Notes: generated from the sequence alone by a model not told the origin. Shown: positions 43,911 to 52,082, numbered from the stretch's first letter. The stretch is 64,000 bases of DNA from Stramonita haemastoma (GCA_030674155.1 CM060334.1:17526158-17590157); one strand, 5' to 3'. Program-made: numbers and translations.

Positions 43911-45720
43911 CCTACACAGTCTTAATTTAAGAATAAGAGAGAGAGGATGGGAGGTGTAAGGAAAAGAGAAAGAGGTGTCAACAATGAGGACAACTTTTGC
44001 ACATGCACCGTTATCTCCACAAAGAAAATAAAAGTCGCAGAACATCAAAGCTGTTTAAACAGAAACATAGATGAGATCAGTACTGCCTTTAGTTTACTGA
44101 CAAACCCTTTCCTCTGATTTTTTTCCTCCAACAAAATTGAAGTTTTAAAAACATTTAGCTCCAAAAATGCTTCAACACACCAATTGACAAATTGAGTGAG
44201 GGCTGGACCATGGTCCTCCTGCTGATCCAGATAAAAGACAATGATAAGGGCACTGTCATCCAAAAACTTTACAAAAAAAGAATTTTCATAGCTTCCGCAA
44301 TATCATGCATATGAATGTCATCTGTGTGAAGGATGTACAGTGTACATTAAAGGCAAGAGAACGCAACCCTGTGGAGAACCAGTACAAGTTAATCTAACCC
44401 ATGATATTTTGTCAGGAAAAACATGCTGTCGTCAGTAGCCTGGGTAGGTTAAAAATTCAATCAGCCAACAAACAAACTGTTTACATCAAAGTTTGAAAAG
44501 GCATGAGGCTGCATTGTAGTGAAAGATGCTTATATATTCCAGTACTCCTTTTAAGCCCCAGAAAAGCACCTTCCTTTAACTTTTAGTTTTAAGTTAATTC
44601 AAGGTTACTGGTTAAACACAGGTCCAAAGATGCCAAAAGCATGTTTTTTAGAATTAAAATGGCTGAATACATTTATGGAGATCTTCCTGTGTGAACTGAA
44701 AGAATTCAGGTTGTAAAACATGTCTGTGGAAAAAGGTTTCTTCTACTTGTTATAAATAAAACAGTTTAGCTTTTGGAGTTGAAGCCATTTTGTTGTGGTG
44801 GCCATATTGGATTGTTTCCATGGCAACAGAGCAGATAACTGAGTACATCTTTTGATTTTTAGGCTTTACAAGTGATGTCCTTTCAATATATGGCGCAATT
44901 TTTAATGCAGGCTTGTAAACAAAATTAAATCAGTTTCAACCCCCATGTCCCACCTTAAGTAACAAGATTTCCAAGTCCTTTAATGGCTTTTTAAACCCCT
45001 TGTTTAATATTATCTCTAAAAAAAATTATTTTTTAAAAGCTAGGCCTACTGAACTCCAAATATAACCAAGTACAAAATTTACAATTTTTGTTGCAATAAT
45101 GATAAAATTAAAAGCATGAATATTTCATTATTTGATGGTTCAAGCATCAACACATGGACTGGCTGTTTCTTTAAATTTTCTTCTTTTTTTTCTTTTTAAC
45201 TGCTTGAGAGAAATCATATTATACATAAGTAACATAAAATGCAATTTAACTTAGGCGGCCTTTTTTTTTTTTTTTTTTTTGAGGGGGGGGGGGGGATTTA
45301 ACAATAATACTTTAATAGTTTAACAAATAAGGGATTACCAACTGGTTGAGAATGCGACAGAAATTCTTTTCCAATTTGACAATAGCTGGAGGAACTCCAC
45401 ATCGTCTCTTCTATAGGGCCTACCTGCACTATACTCCAAACTGGCCTTTCAAAATAAAAACTTACTTCAAAGAGGACATTACGGAATGGTGATAGGCTAG
45501 CAGTTCATTCTGCCGGCATACTAAACAGGTTCTCGCCTCATCTTTCAAGTATTTTTTTCACAGAGAAACGTGCCCTTAAATCTGTAAATGCTAACAGATA
45601 ACTTACCTCTTTGACGCTTGCATTAGAGTCAATTTCAATGTCATGCTTTTCTTTCGGTGTTTTGACCGTAATGGTCATTTTGTTTCCTCGGGAATCTTCT
45701 CCACTCTCTGCCATGTTCAT
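23044..45720 (-). CDS. UBQLN: Ubiquilin, complete gene, 15 coding exons
   Basis: Ubiquilins bind ubiquitinated or exposed hydrophobic clients in cytosol and nucleus and carry them to the proteasome. Coding exons in gene order are 45720-45607, 43473-43321, 42794-42765, 39466-39329, 38788-38663, 37392-37342, 35380-35303, 33357-33234, 32758-32636, 30817-30675, 28308-28225, 27717-27602, 25763-25493, 24385-24301 and 23105-23044. They sum to 1698 nt, 565 residues plus TGA, with GT/AG borders and matching phases throughout. Seen domains: ubiquitin-like fold about residues 15-89, NPF/STI1 repeats about 125-230 ([28 protein letters not shown]), the NPLPNPW-like segment near 285, a second STI1 pair about 318-426, a Thr-rich linker about 427-490 and a UBA domain about 520-565 with MGF. 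Length is close to human UBQLN1 (589). Introns hold many repeats. Exon borders were placed by hand and have no transcript support. Confidence 0.96.
24301..24385 (-). CDS. UBQLN: Ubiquilin exon 14 (UBA, first half)
   Basis: Encodes [19 protein letters not shown] and [29 protein letters not shown] is the ubiquilin UBA; the MGF loop that contacts ubiquitin is intact. Ends in phase 1 with donor GTGAGA. Confidence 0.97.
25493..25763 (-). CDS. UBQLN: Ubiquilin exon 13 (Thr-rich linker)
   Basis: The largest coding exon, 91 codons after joining. It carries an Ala/Thr-rich linker with a run of seven Thr coded partly by an ACC-type trinucleotide repeat, then [20 protein letters not shown], equivalent to the FIQQMLQALAG helix before the UBA. 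Acceptor GTGCCTCAG. The 5' border rests on phase agreement and a good pyrimidine tract. Confidence 0.88.
25938..26239 (+). mobile_element. SINE A copy in ubiquilin intron 12
   Basis: Complete head and body. Perfect 14-bp target duplication AAGAGCTTGGTTTG at 25924-25937 and 26226-26239. It inserted antisense to the gene about 160 bp upstream of exon 13. Confidence 0.92.
26390..27178. mobile_element. Foldback (long inverted repeat) element in ubiquilin intron 12
   Basis: About 260 bp at 26395-26660 pairs, imperfectly but collinearly, with 26925-27175 on the opposite strand. Matched landmarks include CTTGTTTTGAATCGAAAGTG against CTCGTTTTGAATCAAAAGTA, GAAAATGCAAATGGCGGACA against GAAATGCAAATGAGGACGGA, and ACAAGATGCACCTGCAGATT against ACAGAGCACATGCAGATGCA. 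Spacer about 260 bp. No coding frame and no clear target duplication. Confidence 0.7.
27602..27717 (-). CDS. UBQLN: Ubiquilin exon 12
   Basis: Encodes [37 protein letters not shown] and V. The NPDTLSAMSNPRAM..LLQIQQGLQTL region is diagnostic. Ends in phase 2 with donor GTGAGT. Its acceptor lies in the first unit of the 42-bp tandem repeat at 27718-27900. Confidence 0.96.
27718..27905. repeat. 42-bp minisatellite overlapping the exon 12 splice acceptor
   Basis: Units start at 27718, 27760, 27816 and 27858 with CTGTAATGGAACCAGTCTTC and end TTATCCATGCCATCCT; the second unit has a 14-bp extra piece. On the coding (minus) strand each unit carries GGTTCCATTACAG, and the first of these is the ubiquilin exon 12 acceptor. 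Confidence 0.93.
28225..28308 (-). CDS. UBQLN: Ubiquilin exon 11
   Basis: Encodes [17 protein letters not shown] and [11 protein letters not shown]. The LFAGNPQLQEQ..QLPTFLQQ motif is conserved. Phase 0 at both ends; acceptor GTGGATGTGCAG has a poor pyrimidine tract, donor GTAAAC. Confidence 0.93.
28407..29891 (+). mobile_element. Internally deleted piggyBac element with intact ends
   Basis: Bounded by TTAA at 28407-28410 and 29888-29891, the piggyBac target site. The inverted ends match at 11 of 13 bases (CCCTCTCCCATTT left; CCCTCTTCCATTC on the minus strand at the right). About 1.5 kb long against 2.5 kb for full piggyBac elements. It sits in ubiquilin intron 10 in antisense orientation and contains a truncated transposase. 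Confidence 0.9.
28688..29404 (+). pseudogene. piggyBac transposase, N-terminal remnant
   Basis: From the likely natural ATG at 28688 the frame is broken by TAG at codon 10 (28715-28717). It then stays open from 28751 to TAA at 29402. The product has an acidic N terminus ([18 protein letters not shown]) and the DDE_Tnp_1_7 N-terminal signature: [58 protein letters not shown]. It stops at NPSRE, exactly before the family's first catalytic Asp segment (LSxDEAMV-like). The whole catalytic DDD core is therefore missing and the element cannot supply transposase. Confidence 0.92.
30178..30308. mobile_element. TA-MITE right-end fragment in ubiquilin intron 10
   Basis: Matches the right part of the long MITE (AACAACCCGACCCCCACCC, TATAATGGCTCCTACC) and ends GTGGTGGAGCGTCACA. 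No left terminal repeat is seen. Confidence 0.7.
30433..30496. repeat. (CA)n in ubiquilin intron 10
   Basis: About 31 CA units, immediately before a SINE B tail. Confidence 0.95.
30520..30650 (+). mobile_element. SINE B tail fragment in ubiquilin intron 10
   Basis: GTAAGAGTAAGCCATTGTGT to ATATAAAAGAATAAAATAAG, the last ~130 bp of the family, ending about 25 bp downstream of the exon 10 donor. Confidence 0.75.
30675..30817 (-). CDS. UBQLN: Ubiquilin exon 10 (second STI1 block)
   Basis: Encodes [39 protein letters not shown] and SNPDLARQ. This matches the GMQSLLQQ..ENPQLMQNMLSAPYM region of vertebrate ubiquilins. Acceptor TTTGTTTCAG, donor GTAACG. Confidence 0.96.
32281..32565 (+). mobile_element. 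SINE B tail interrupted by a SINE C fragment
   Basis: SINE B tail from TAGGCCATTGTGTGCCGGTG to AACTGCATA at about 32336, then a SINE C piece (32337-32500: GGTAGGCGCTGCACTTGTGG, TAAAGTGGTACAAAATAC), then B resumes at ACACATGGGGACTGGATGT. This is in ubiquilin intron 9. Confidence 0.8.
32636..32758 (-). CDS. UBQLN: Ubiquilin exon 9
   Basis: Encodes [19 protein letters not shown] followed by a Ser/Thr-rich stretch to SSLSQ. ENRDPLPNPW is conserved in ubiquilins. Phase 1 at both ends. The donor reads GTGGGT, weaker than the other donors of the gene. Confidence 0.9.
33234..33357 (-). CDS. UBQLN: Ubiquilin exon 8
   Basis: Encodes [38 protein letters not shown] and SGSG. The GGFNALRRMYTDIQEPM-type motif is a ubiquilin hallmark. 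It ends in phase 1 with donor GTCAGT. Confidence 0.96.
34064..34370 (-). mobile_element. SINE A copy in ubiquilin intron 7
   Basis: Head at the right end (GCCGCCGCTGTAGCCTAGTG on the minus strand), body complete. Flanks TTCAAAACGGGA (34051) and TTCCAAAACGGGA (34358) form a slightly imperfect target duplication. Same orientation as the gene. Confidence 0.88.
35303..35380 (-). CDS. UBQLN: Ubiquilin exon 7
   Basis: Residues 205-230: [19 protein letters not shown] and RAMSNLE, the end of the first STI1 block. Acceptor ATCTTGCAG, donor GTAAGT, phase 0 at both ends. Confidence 0.97.
35696..36578 (+). mobile_element. Element D: long SINE-like retroposon with tRNA head and poly-A tail
   Basis: About 880 bp. 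tRNA-like head with A box TGGCGCAGTGGTTAGCGCC and B box GGTTCGAATCC, a long non-coding body, and a pure A tail (36541-36579). Perfect 17-bp target duplication ATACTTGTACTGTATTT at 35679-35695 and 36579-36595. In ubiquilin intron 6, antisense to the gene. Confidence 0.92.
36596..36750 (-). mobile_element. SINE C distal fragment (variant with CAGGGATGG)
   Basis: TATACCACTTTATGTCACAG, GGGAGAGCGCGTCGCCACAA, then CCCTCAGGGATGGTGTCTAA. The same variant with the same continuation is at 37775-37930, so this is a subfamily rather than random breakage. Confidence 0.65.
37342..37392 (-). CDS. UBQLN: Ubiquilin exon 6
   Basis: Seventeen residues ([17 protein letters not shown]), nearly identical to the ubiquilin consensus at this point. 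Acceptor TTTGTTTCAG, donor GTAAGG, phase 0 at both ends. Confidence 0.96.
37775..37935 (-). mobile_element. SINE C distal fragment, second copy of the variant
   Basis: TATACCACTTTATGTCACAG to CCTCAGGGATGGTGACTAAA, preceded by TTTATTTATTTTTATTTTA as in the copy at 36596. Confidence 0.65.
38205..38296 (+). promoter_or_regulatory. CCAAT/TATA promoter-like sequence in ubiquilin intron 5
   Basis: GGCCAATCTGAAAAGCTCGG and GGCCAATCAGAAAC (38207-38230) are followed by TTTTATATATACTT about 25 bp later. ACAATGGCTTACCC follows about 45 bp after that and opens a 75-codon plus-strand frame (38294-38521). The frame is an internally duplicated ~125-bp sequence with no recognised family. Confidence 0.3.
38663..38788 (-). 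CDS. UBQLN: Ubiquilin exon 5 (STI1 repeat)
   Basis: Residues 146-187: [42 protein letters not shown]. These are classic STI1-1 helices of ubiquilin. Acceptor GCGTTGCAG, donor GTATGG, phase 0 at both ends. Confidence 0.97.
39200..39293. repeat. (GT)n, 36 bp past the ubiquilin exon 4 donor
   Basis: About 46 GT units, the longest pure dinucleotide tract in the window. The transcript would read (CA)n. Confidence 0.95.
39329..39466 (-). CDS. UBQLN: Ubiquilin exon 4
   Basis: Residues 100-145: [19 protein letters not shown], then [17 protein letters not shown] and DLQQRMQTE. The NPFGLGGLGGLAGL-type segment is typical of ubiquilins. Acceptor TTCTTCTGACAG, donor GTAAGT. A long GT microsatellite lies 36 bp past the donor. 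Confidence 0.95.
39955..40345 (-). mobile_element. SINE C copy, diverged
   Basis: Contains GCTGCTCTCCCAGGGGACAG, GTCGCCACAAGTGCTGCACC, a C-run and GGACCTTGGTTTATCATCTC. It extends to a degenerate head near 40340, in ubiquilin intron 3. Confidence 0.65.
41131..41719. repeat. Three tandem 196-bp units in ubiquilin intron 3
   Basis: Units start at 41131, 41327 and 41523 with GTCTTAACAAACTGTCAAAT and differ by only a few bases. Each contains CTGCAGATCGATTTCATCAG and ends CAAAACTCAATTCCCTTTAT. Non-coding. Confidence 0.95.
42647..42698. repeat. (CA)n past ubiquilin exon 3
   Basis: About 25 CA units, 67 bp downstream of the microexon donor. The transcript reads (GU)n. Confidence 0.95.
42765..42794 (-). 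CDS. UBQLN: Ubiquilin exon 3, 30-nt microexon
   Basis: Ten residues ([10 protein letters not shown]) between acceptor TTCTCTTGCAG and donor GTAAGT. It is in phase 0 at both ends, so it can be skipped without a frameshift. It lies in the low-complexity linker after the UBL, where ubiquilins vary. It is called from splice signals and phase only, so it is less certain than the other exons. Confidence 0.72.
42976..43031. repeat. (CA)n in ubiquilin intron 2
   Basis: About 27 CA units upstream of the microexon; with the tract at 42647 it brackets exon 3. Confidence 0.95.
43162..43300 (+). pseudogene. Small LINE reverse transcriptase fragment in ubiquilin intron 2
   Basis: The plus strand reads [20 protein letters not shown] then [14 protein letters not shown], the post-FADD segment of non-LTR reverse transcriptases (FLGxxIDxxLxWxxHI). 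It is antisense to ubiquilin and ends about 20 bp from the exon 2 donor. It carries no other RT motif. Confidence 0.65.
43321..43473 (-). CDS. UBQLN: Ubiquilin exon 2 (rest of UBL)
   Basis: Encodes residues 39-89, from [12 protein letters not shown] through [19 protein letters not shown] to [10 protein letters not shown]. This is the conserved body of the ubiquilin UBL, including the IFAGKILKD segment equivalent to the Ile44-patch strand of ubiquitin. Acceptor TTTTTTCCAG, donor GTAAGT, both phase 0. Confidence 0.95.
43847..43908. repeat. (CA)n in ubiquilin intron 1
   Basis: About 31 CA units. Confidence 0.95.
44045..44570 (-). pseudogene. Decayed non-LTR reverse transcriptase fragment in ubiquilin intron 1
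   Basis: The minus strand reads [10 protein letters not shown]...[18 protein letters not shown], then after frame breaks FLDDSALI and [22 protein letters not shown]. These match the CR1/L2/Rex-type series [25 protein letters not shown] and LNVKKTKE. The FADD box is mutated to FLDD, with stops and frameshifts, so it is dead. Confidence 0.8.
45607..45720 (-). CDS. UBQLN: Ubiquilin exon 1 (start, first part of UBL)
   Basis: Encodes residues 1-38, [14 protein letters not shown] then [16 protein letters not shown], the first beta hairpin of the ubiquitin-like domain. ATG at 45718-45720; a second ATG two codons downstream (45712-45714) is an alternative start. Donor GTAAGT follows GAG, phase 0. 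Confidence 0.92.
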
Positions 45721-45830
45721 TCTCTACTCGGCTCAATGTAACGGCCTTGGGAATGCTGGGAAAATCAGACCCAGATCAGGGAGTGTCTATGTTACGAGAA
45801 GGCAGGACAGGTAATGAACACGGAATTACA
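45721..45830 (-). promoter_or_regulatory. Putative ubiquilin promoter / 5' UTR
   Basis: The ~110 bp upstream of the ubiquilin ATG has no evident TATA box. On the minus strand it contains TTTTCCCAGCATTCCCA, resembling the ZNF143/THAP11-type TTCCCAGMATKC element of TATA-less housekeeping promoters. The transcription start cannot be placed, so this is inferred from position and one motif. Confidence 0.35.
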
Positions 45831-46049
45831 ATTTTCAATAACAATTCTAATTTTGAAGACCTAATATTGCCTAATTTATGTATTAGACATCACAAATATT
45901 CTAATTATTAAATTCTGTTTCATCACTGCAGAAAATGCAAATAAAGGAACTATAATAGTTTTCTTTTACAATAATATCCCCCTTTGTAAACCATGATGGC
46001 TGTATACCGAAGATAAGTTTCAGGACCAAATTGCTATTTATTTATTTAT

Positions 46050-46376
46050 TTAATCTTTTATATCGAGGATAACAGAATAAGCAATCATTGCTTTTTTTCA
46101 TCCGGTCCCCGTGTGTATGCAGTTTTGATATATTGTCATCTGTTCCCACCGGCACACGATGGCCTACTCTTACGAAAAGCGGAACAGGATTTAACGTGTG
46201 CGCAAGATTTCTGCGTGCGTTCGCACACGGGGCCTCGGTTTAAAGTCTCATCCGAAGGACTTTTGGGGAGAGTGGAGTCAGCACTGATGTTAACTCCAGG
46301 AAGAAAATTTCCTCGACCGGACTCGAACCCGGGTCTTCAAATTGCCAGCGCAATGTTCTGACCACTAGGCTATCCC
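46050..46376 (-). mobile_element. SINE B copy upstream of ubiquilin
   Basis: Full-length minus-strand copy about 330 bp upstream of the ubiquilin start. Its tRNA-like head abuts a run of about 24 C at 46375-46398. Confidence 0.85.
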
Positions 46377-46569
46377 CCCCCCCCCCCCCCCCCCCCCCTT
46401 ATAACTATTAGCTTCTACCAAGTTCCCCACAGCATTCGCCAGCGCATCAGCAATGATGATAAAGATTTACTATCGAAAACCAGCTTTTATATCAAAACCT
46501 ATACAAATTAGAAAGACATCACCAAATTTAAAACCTTAAAGAAACAGAAAACAACACACAAGTAAACTC

Positions 46570-47436
46570 TTTTTTTTTTTTTTTTTCCTTTTTTTTTGCT
46601 GCCTCGTCTTCTGTGACGTTCCGTACTGCTGTTCCCACGCCGCTCATTTCAATCTCCCCGCCACAGCCATAACCCAGATTCGTTGTGTCTCACCCGGGGC
46701 CGGAGTCCACAGGGAGCTCATCAATATTAGGCCGCCGCGGGGCCACCTGCCAGAGGGGCCCTGCACTTCTGCTGGGTCACTTTGGTGGTGTTCAATGGTG
46801 CCTGTTCTGAGCTAACATACGCAGGACACCACCTACTAAGCCCCCTACTAACGACAGTATTAGCTCAGTCGCGGAGCCAGACTGAGTGAGTCACCCACCC
46901 AAGGTGGCGACCACCACAACGTCCTTCCAACGACCGCCTCCCCACGAACCCCCAACCCCAAAGGCTTTGACACAAATTCACCACAGGCACAGAAGCGTTT
47001 GGGGAAACCGAATCTGAGGTCACCATGAGACCAGAGCAACGGAGGCCACCGAATCAGAGGCAATTTTTATTATTGCATGATGATCAATGATGATGAGGAT
47101 GATGTAATGATGCTGCTGTGGAGGTGCATCTGCTTTGAGACTACTTGACAGGGTTGTTCTCTACGCTTACTGTCATAAATATCCCGGCGTCAACCAGGCC
47201 CGAGAGATACAGACACCTGCAGTGTTGGTCAGGTAATTTGAGCAACACTCTCAAATTCGCATCCGTAAAGTGGATGAAGCTCGACTGTGTGGTCCCAGTC
47301 TCCCCACTGAGCCCACAGCACACTCACTCTGGGTAGGAGCCGGCCGGAGCCCGAAAAAATCCCTATGACTTATGGGATTCGAACCCGCGACCTTCCAGTC
47401 CGGAATCCACGGCGCTAACCACTGCGCCATGGCGGC
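46570..47436 (-). mobile_element. Element D, second full copy
   Basis: Reverse copy with poly-T at its left end and tRNA-like head at 47377-47436. Perfect 16-bp target duplication ACACACAAGTAAACTC at 46554-46569 and 47437-47452. Highly similar to the copy at 35696-36578, so relatively young. Confidence 0.92.
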
Positions 47437-47452
47437 ACACACAAGTAAACTC

Positions 47453-48660
47453 AGTGCCCCAGTGTAAGAACAGGATAAGTCTGCGAGCGTTTTTTTCATC
47501 TTTAGTTGGTATTTCTCTATTCCATCAACCTTTAAAAAGAAGCACTTAGAATTTCTTTATCTTTAAAAAATATTTTAGATTAACCTGGGGATTTTTATGG
47601 CCAGAATGGCAGCTACTTCTGAACAAAACTAAAGTTAAAATGAATGTAACTGATTGTATGAATGGACATGATTTCACAAAAATGTGTGAAGTTAGATTTT
47701 TAAGATACTAGTTATCATGGAAAAGATTCAAGATGGCCGATTAAAAATGGAATTCTTGATTTTTTTAAGTACTAGTTATCATAGAAAATGTTCAAGATAC
47801 AACAGATGACTAAGATGAAGGAACTGGAGTAAAAGAAAACCAGAGAAGAGGAAAGAAGCAAGGAAAGGAAACGACAAACAAGAGAGAGAGAGAGAGAGTG
47901 TTGCATGCTCAATCATTCATGTCCATCACAATAGGAGTAGGAAAACAAAGATTCCTATTCAGTACTACCGAGGCTACATTTGTGATTCTATCACATCGTA
48001 GCTGATGACAGGAAATTCTGAAAATCTGATCTCAAAAAAAAAAAAAAAAAAGGTTTGTGTTTAGACTCCATCCCTGAGGAAAAATCGGGGAGTTGGAGTC
48101 CTAGGACGGCTCGGGGCTGTATATGGTTTTTTAGTCCCCCTCTTCCCCCTTGGGTGACAGACTAGCTATAAACATTGCTGTGTTAGCCTCCTCTTCTTCT
48201 CTTTTTCTGTGTACCCTCTGTGCTGTTGGAGGGACCTATCAGGTTATTGTCTACTTCATTCTGTGGCCTCTTTGTTTGCGTACTGAAAGTGATTGTTTGG
48301 CCCAGAGTGACTTGGATCACTTTTTAATTGCATTTACAATAGCCTAGGTCTAGCGCAAGACATGTATTGCCCTGGCTGACCCAATTTTAGAACACGTATA
48401 ATTCTGTGCTGTGTTGCATGGGGAATGATAGTAAAGTTTGGTTTTTCTCTTTTCCTAAACATGGGTATTGCTGACGCTCTACAAAAAAAAAACCAAAAGA
48501 AAGTTGTGGGCCTAAGCCTACGGCCAGTTGATGATATGCTGCTGTAACACGAGATGGGGGCACATAGTGTGCTGTACATCCTTCTGTTTACAATATGCTG
48601 CCATACAGAAGGTGTGAGGCACATAAGGTGCTGAAGAGCTTGGCTTTCGGCCTTCCTTTG
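47453..48660. other. No gene seen
   Basis: AT-rich sequence with a short GA run (47881-47898) and an A run (48034-48051). Two ~60-bp stretches at about 47700 and 47775 repeat ACTAGTTATCATGGAAAA-like sequence. Confidence 0.55.
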
Positions 48661-49461
48661 CAGCTTCGAATCCCGAAAGTCATAGGGATTTTTCGGGCTC
48701 CGACTGGCTCCAACCCAGAGTGAGTGTGCTGTGGGCTCAATTGGAAGACTTGGACCACACAGTTGCACTTCATCCACTTCACGGATGCAAGTTTGAGAGT
48801 GTTGCTCAAATTACCTGACCAACACTGAAGGTGTCTGTAGCTCTTGGGCTGGTTGACGCTGGGATATATTATAATAGTAAGCATAGAGTACTACAATCTG
48901 TCAAGTAGTCTCAAAGCACATGTACTTCCGTAGCAGCATCATTACATCATCCTCATGGATCATCGTGCAATTAAAAAATTGCCTCTGATTCTGTGGCCCC
49001 TTTTGCTCTGGTCTCAGGGTGACCTCAGATTCGGTTTACCTATAAGGCTCCTGTGCCTGTGGTGAGTTTGTGTCAAAGGCTATGGGCTGGGAGGTTCGAG
49101 GGGGTGTTCATTGGAGGGACGTTGTGGTGGTCGCCACCTCGGCTGGGTGTCTCACTCATTCTGGCTCTGTGGCTAAGCTGATACTGCCGTTAGTAGGGGG
49201 CTTAGTGGGTGGTGTCCTGCATATGTTTGCTCAATAGGCAGCACTAACACCAAAGTGACCCAGCAGAAGTGCAGGACCCCTCTGGCTGGTCGCCCAGTGG
49301 CGGCCTAATATTAATGAGCTCCCTTTGGACTACCAACCCTGAGGATGAGACATAGTGAACCTGGGTATGGCTGTGGCTCAGAGACTGAAATGAGCAGCGA
49401 GGAAACAGCAGAGATAGGAACGTCACTGAAGATGAGGCAGCAAAAAAAAAAAAAAAAAAAA
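48661..49461 (+). mobile_element. Element D, 5'-truncated copy
   Basis: Begins at the B box (CTTCGAATCCCGAAAGTCAT), so most of the tRNA head is missing. It runs through the complete body to a poly-A tail at 49441-49461 and is more diverged than the other two. Confidence 0.85.
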
Positions 49462-49689
49462 ATGCTCATAATTTATCAATCTGATCTCAGAATCAGATGC
49501 AAAGAATGTATACAGTTTGGACAGGTGTATATGGCCGTACAGTTCAACAACTACTTGGTGTGGATTAGTTATATTAGAGTCCCCATGGAGCTATCCAATT
49601 TAGGGACTGTACCATCAACATGCCACCAAATACCATTGTACTGGCAATGAATGTGAGAATAAACCTGTTATTAGCTCTTTTCAACCTTG

Positions 49690-50010
49690 CAATTGAGGTA
49701 AATGGTAAAGGTGCTCCCCTAACCAATGCGGTCATTGGGGAGAAAGATGTCAGACCTCAGCTTCTCTAGGGGCTAGTGTCTCGAAGGCAGCACCCATCGT
49801 CTCTCCTTCGCCATTTTACCTTCCTTGTCCCTAAAGAGGGCAGGTGCCCAGTTACAGCTGGTTGAACTGGGGAACTGTACCGAAACCAAGGCGCAGAAGT
49901 AGCCTCCCATCCATGAGGTAACCACGCTCAATGTTGTTTAACCTTACCTTGGATAAACCCAAGTGCTCTGACCACCGAGTTATCCTGTTCCCATTGGAAA
50001 TGAGACAGAG
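49690..50010. mobile_element. Interspersed repeat F, copy 1
   Basis: AAAGGTGCTCCCCTAACC, CAGACCTCAGCTTCTCTAGG, CCCAGTTACAGCTGGTTGAA to GAGTTATCCTGTTCCCATT. The same segment order recurs at 61275-61575. The right end resembles a reversed tRNA A box (CTCTGACCACCGAGTTA), suggesting another SINE. Confidence 0.7.
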
Positions 50011-50806
50011 CATTAAACCATGTTTGTTCCAGCCTGTCAGGTATGAAAAGGACAAACAGCTACATGAACTGTTTGAAAGGTGTACAAAGCAAAATAGGTT
50101 ACTGAGTGAAATCCAGGAAAATGGTGTCATAATTATATTATTTGATTTGTTTCAGTCAGGTGTACAAACCATGAAACTCCACATGTTTAGGATGACAAAT
50201 ATTTACTACTAGCTGTAGCTTCCAGAGCAAACAATAAGTCAGCACAGATGAAAGAAACTGGAGGTTGTATGGCTAGTTGGAGGTCAGAACAAACCAGAGC
50301 ATAGAAAGAAGCAGGGTATGATTACATAGAGATTTCAGAAAGCAATAAACTATGTATGTGTGGAGTGGGAGGTGATAGCCCTATGGGCATCACAGTTTGC
50401 TCTTCTTCAGGTTTAGCGCCGTCAGAGAATACTTTTAGCACTCAAATCACCTGACCCTATCACCGCTGTCACTGATAGGAGCTCCATGCAATGCTACTTA
50501 GATTCGCAAGACATAACAATCTGAAGTCCAAGAGGAATTAGGTCTCCACCCCACCCCTCAAAATTCACTGTCTGAAGAATTAGCTCGAGAGAAAACCACC
50601 ACCATCGTTTGTTTTCAGGTATTCTATTTGTTAATGTTATGGTAGGTTTAAACTGATGAAATATCAGTCTAAATGTCATGCTCCCACTGTTTGATGTTCT
50701 CTCAAACTTTATATACCAAATATTGTGAAAAATCACAGAACCACAAATACCCTGGTCCCATGCATGCAAACAACACACACACACACATATACACACTCTC
50801 TGTCTG

Positions 50807-50817
<11 letters not shown>
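50011..50817. other. No gene seen
   Basis: No recognised family; a possible old transposon relic. Confidence 0.5.

Positions 50818-50873
<56 letters not shown>
50818..50873. repeat. (CA)n microsatellite
   Basis: About 27 CA units after a short CT run. Confidence 0.95.
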
Positions 50874-50875
<2 letters not shown>

Positions 50876-51084
50876 CACATGCACCACACAAAAACAACAC
50901 CCACACACATCACCGAATCACAAGATATGGCCACAAATGCATAATATACATTTTGGCATCAAAACATACACCCACACCACATGAAAGAACATACAATGTG
51001 AAGATATATATTTTTAAAAGTTTTATTTCAAATAAAGTCATCCCTGAGTTTGAAATGCAGCCACATTAATTAAATCCTCATTTG

Positions 51085-51645
51085 CTGAATGTGGGTTGTT
51101 TAGACACCAATTCTTTTAGAGAACAAAAATTCTGAATAGTAGACTGTGGGTGTTTTAGTCACCCATTCTTTTAGAGTAATGAGAATTCTGAATAGTAGAC
51201 TGTGGGTGTTTTAGTCACCCTTACATTTATAGACTGAAAAACCCTATCCATTGACTGTGGGTGTTTTAGATACCTTTACATTCATAGATTGAAAAACCCT
51301 ATCCATTGACTGTGGGTGTTATGTACACCCTTACATTTATAGACTGAAAAACCCTATCCATTGACTGTGGGTGTTATATACACTCTTACATTCATAGACT
51401 GAAAAACCCTATCCATTGACTGAAAAACCTTATCCACTGAAAGTGCAAGTTTAAGACACCATAACATTCATAGACTGAAAAACCCCATCCATTGACTCAA
51501 TGACTGTGGGTGTTATGTACACCCTTATATGCCTAGACTGAAAAACCCTATCCATTGACTGGAAAACCTTATCCACTGAAAAGTGGAAGTTTAAGACACC
51601 ATAACATTCATAGACTGAAAAACCCTATCCATTGACTGTTCAAAT
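51085..51645. repeat. 55-bp minisatellite, array 1
   Basis: About nine units of the pattern GACTGTGGGTGTTATGTACA, CCCTTACATTCATAGACTG, AAAAACCCTATCCATT. Many units hold the short inverted repeat GGGTGTTATGTACACCC. A variant AAGTGGAAGTTTAAGACACC is interspersed. Confidence 0.93.
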
Positions 51646-51839
51646 TCAAATTCAAAAATACACAGAGAAATTCCAGTGGGTTACAAACCATATGTAAGAA
51701 CAAAAACCACATAAAAATAATATCAATATAGCACACACAGGTTCTGAACATCAGCACACACCCATCACGGTATAAAATGCACCTACAAGTCAGCAATACC
51801 TCAGCCAGTTGTAAACTCAGCCATGTAAAAGTCAAGTCA

Positions 51840-52060
51840 AAGTCAAGTCAAAAGTCAAAAACACTTTAATCATCCCTGAAGGGCAATTGCAATACTGACA
51901 GGCATATTGATACAAATCATAATCAAACACACGAAATAGCTACATTTCATATTTGTTCAAACATTATATGGTAACTTCAAATAAAAATGTCACAAACACT
52001 CACACTCTATGCGTGCACACTCGCACACATGCAAACACACCCATACACACACACCAATGT
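51840..52060 (-). repeat. LINE/SINE 3'-end-like sequence with GACTT tail
   Basis: On the minus strand, CAATTGCCCTTCAGGGATGA then TTAAAGTGTTTTTGAC and a short TTGACTTGAC tandem. Similar endings occur at many animal LINE/SINE 3' ends. The relation to the LINE at 52083 is not established. Confidence 0.4.
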
Positions 52061-52082
52061 TTAGATACACTCACTCTCACTC

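Noticed and set aside
51085..51645. CRISPR-like array from regularly spaced repeats
   Set aside because: Units are contiguous and near-identical throughout with no unique spacers, and the context is a metazoan genome.
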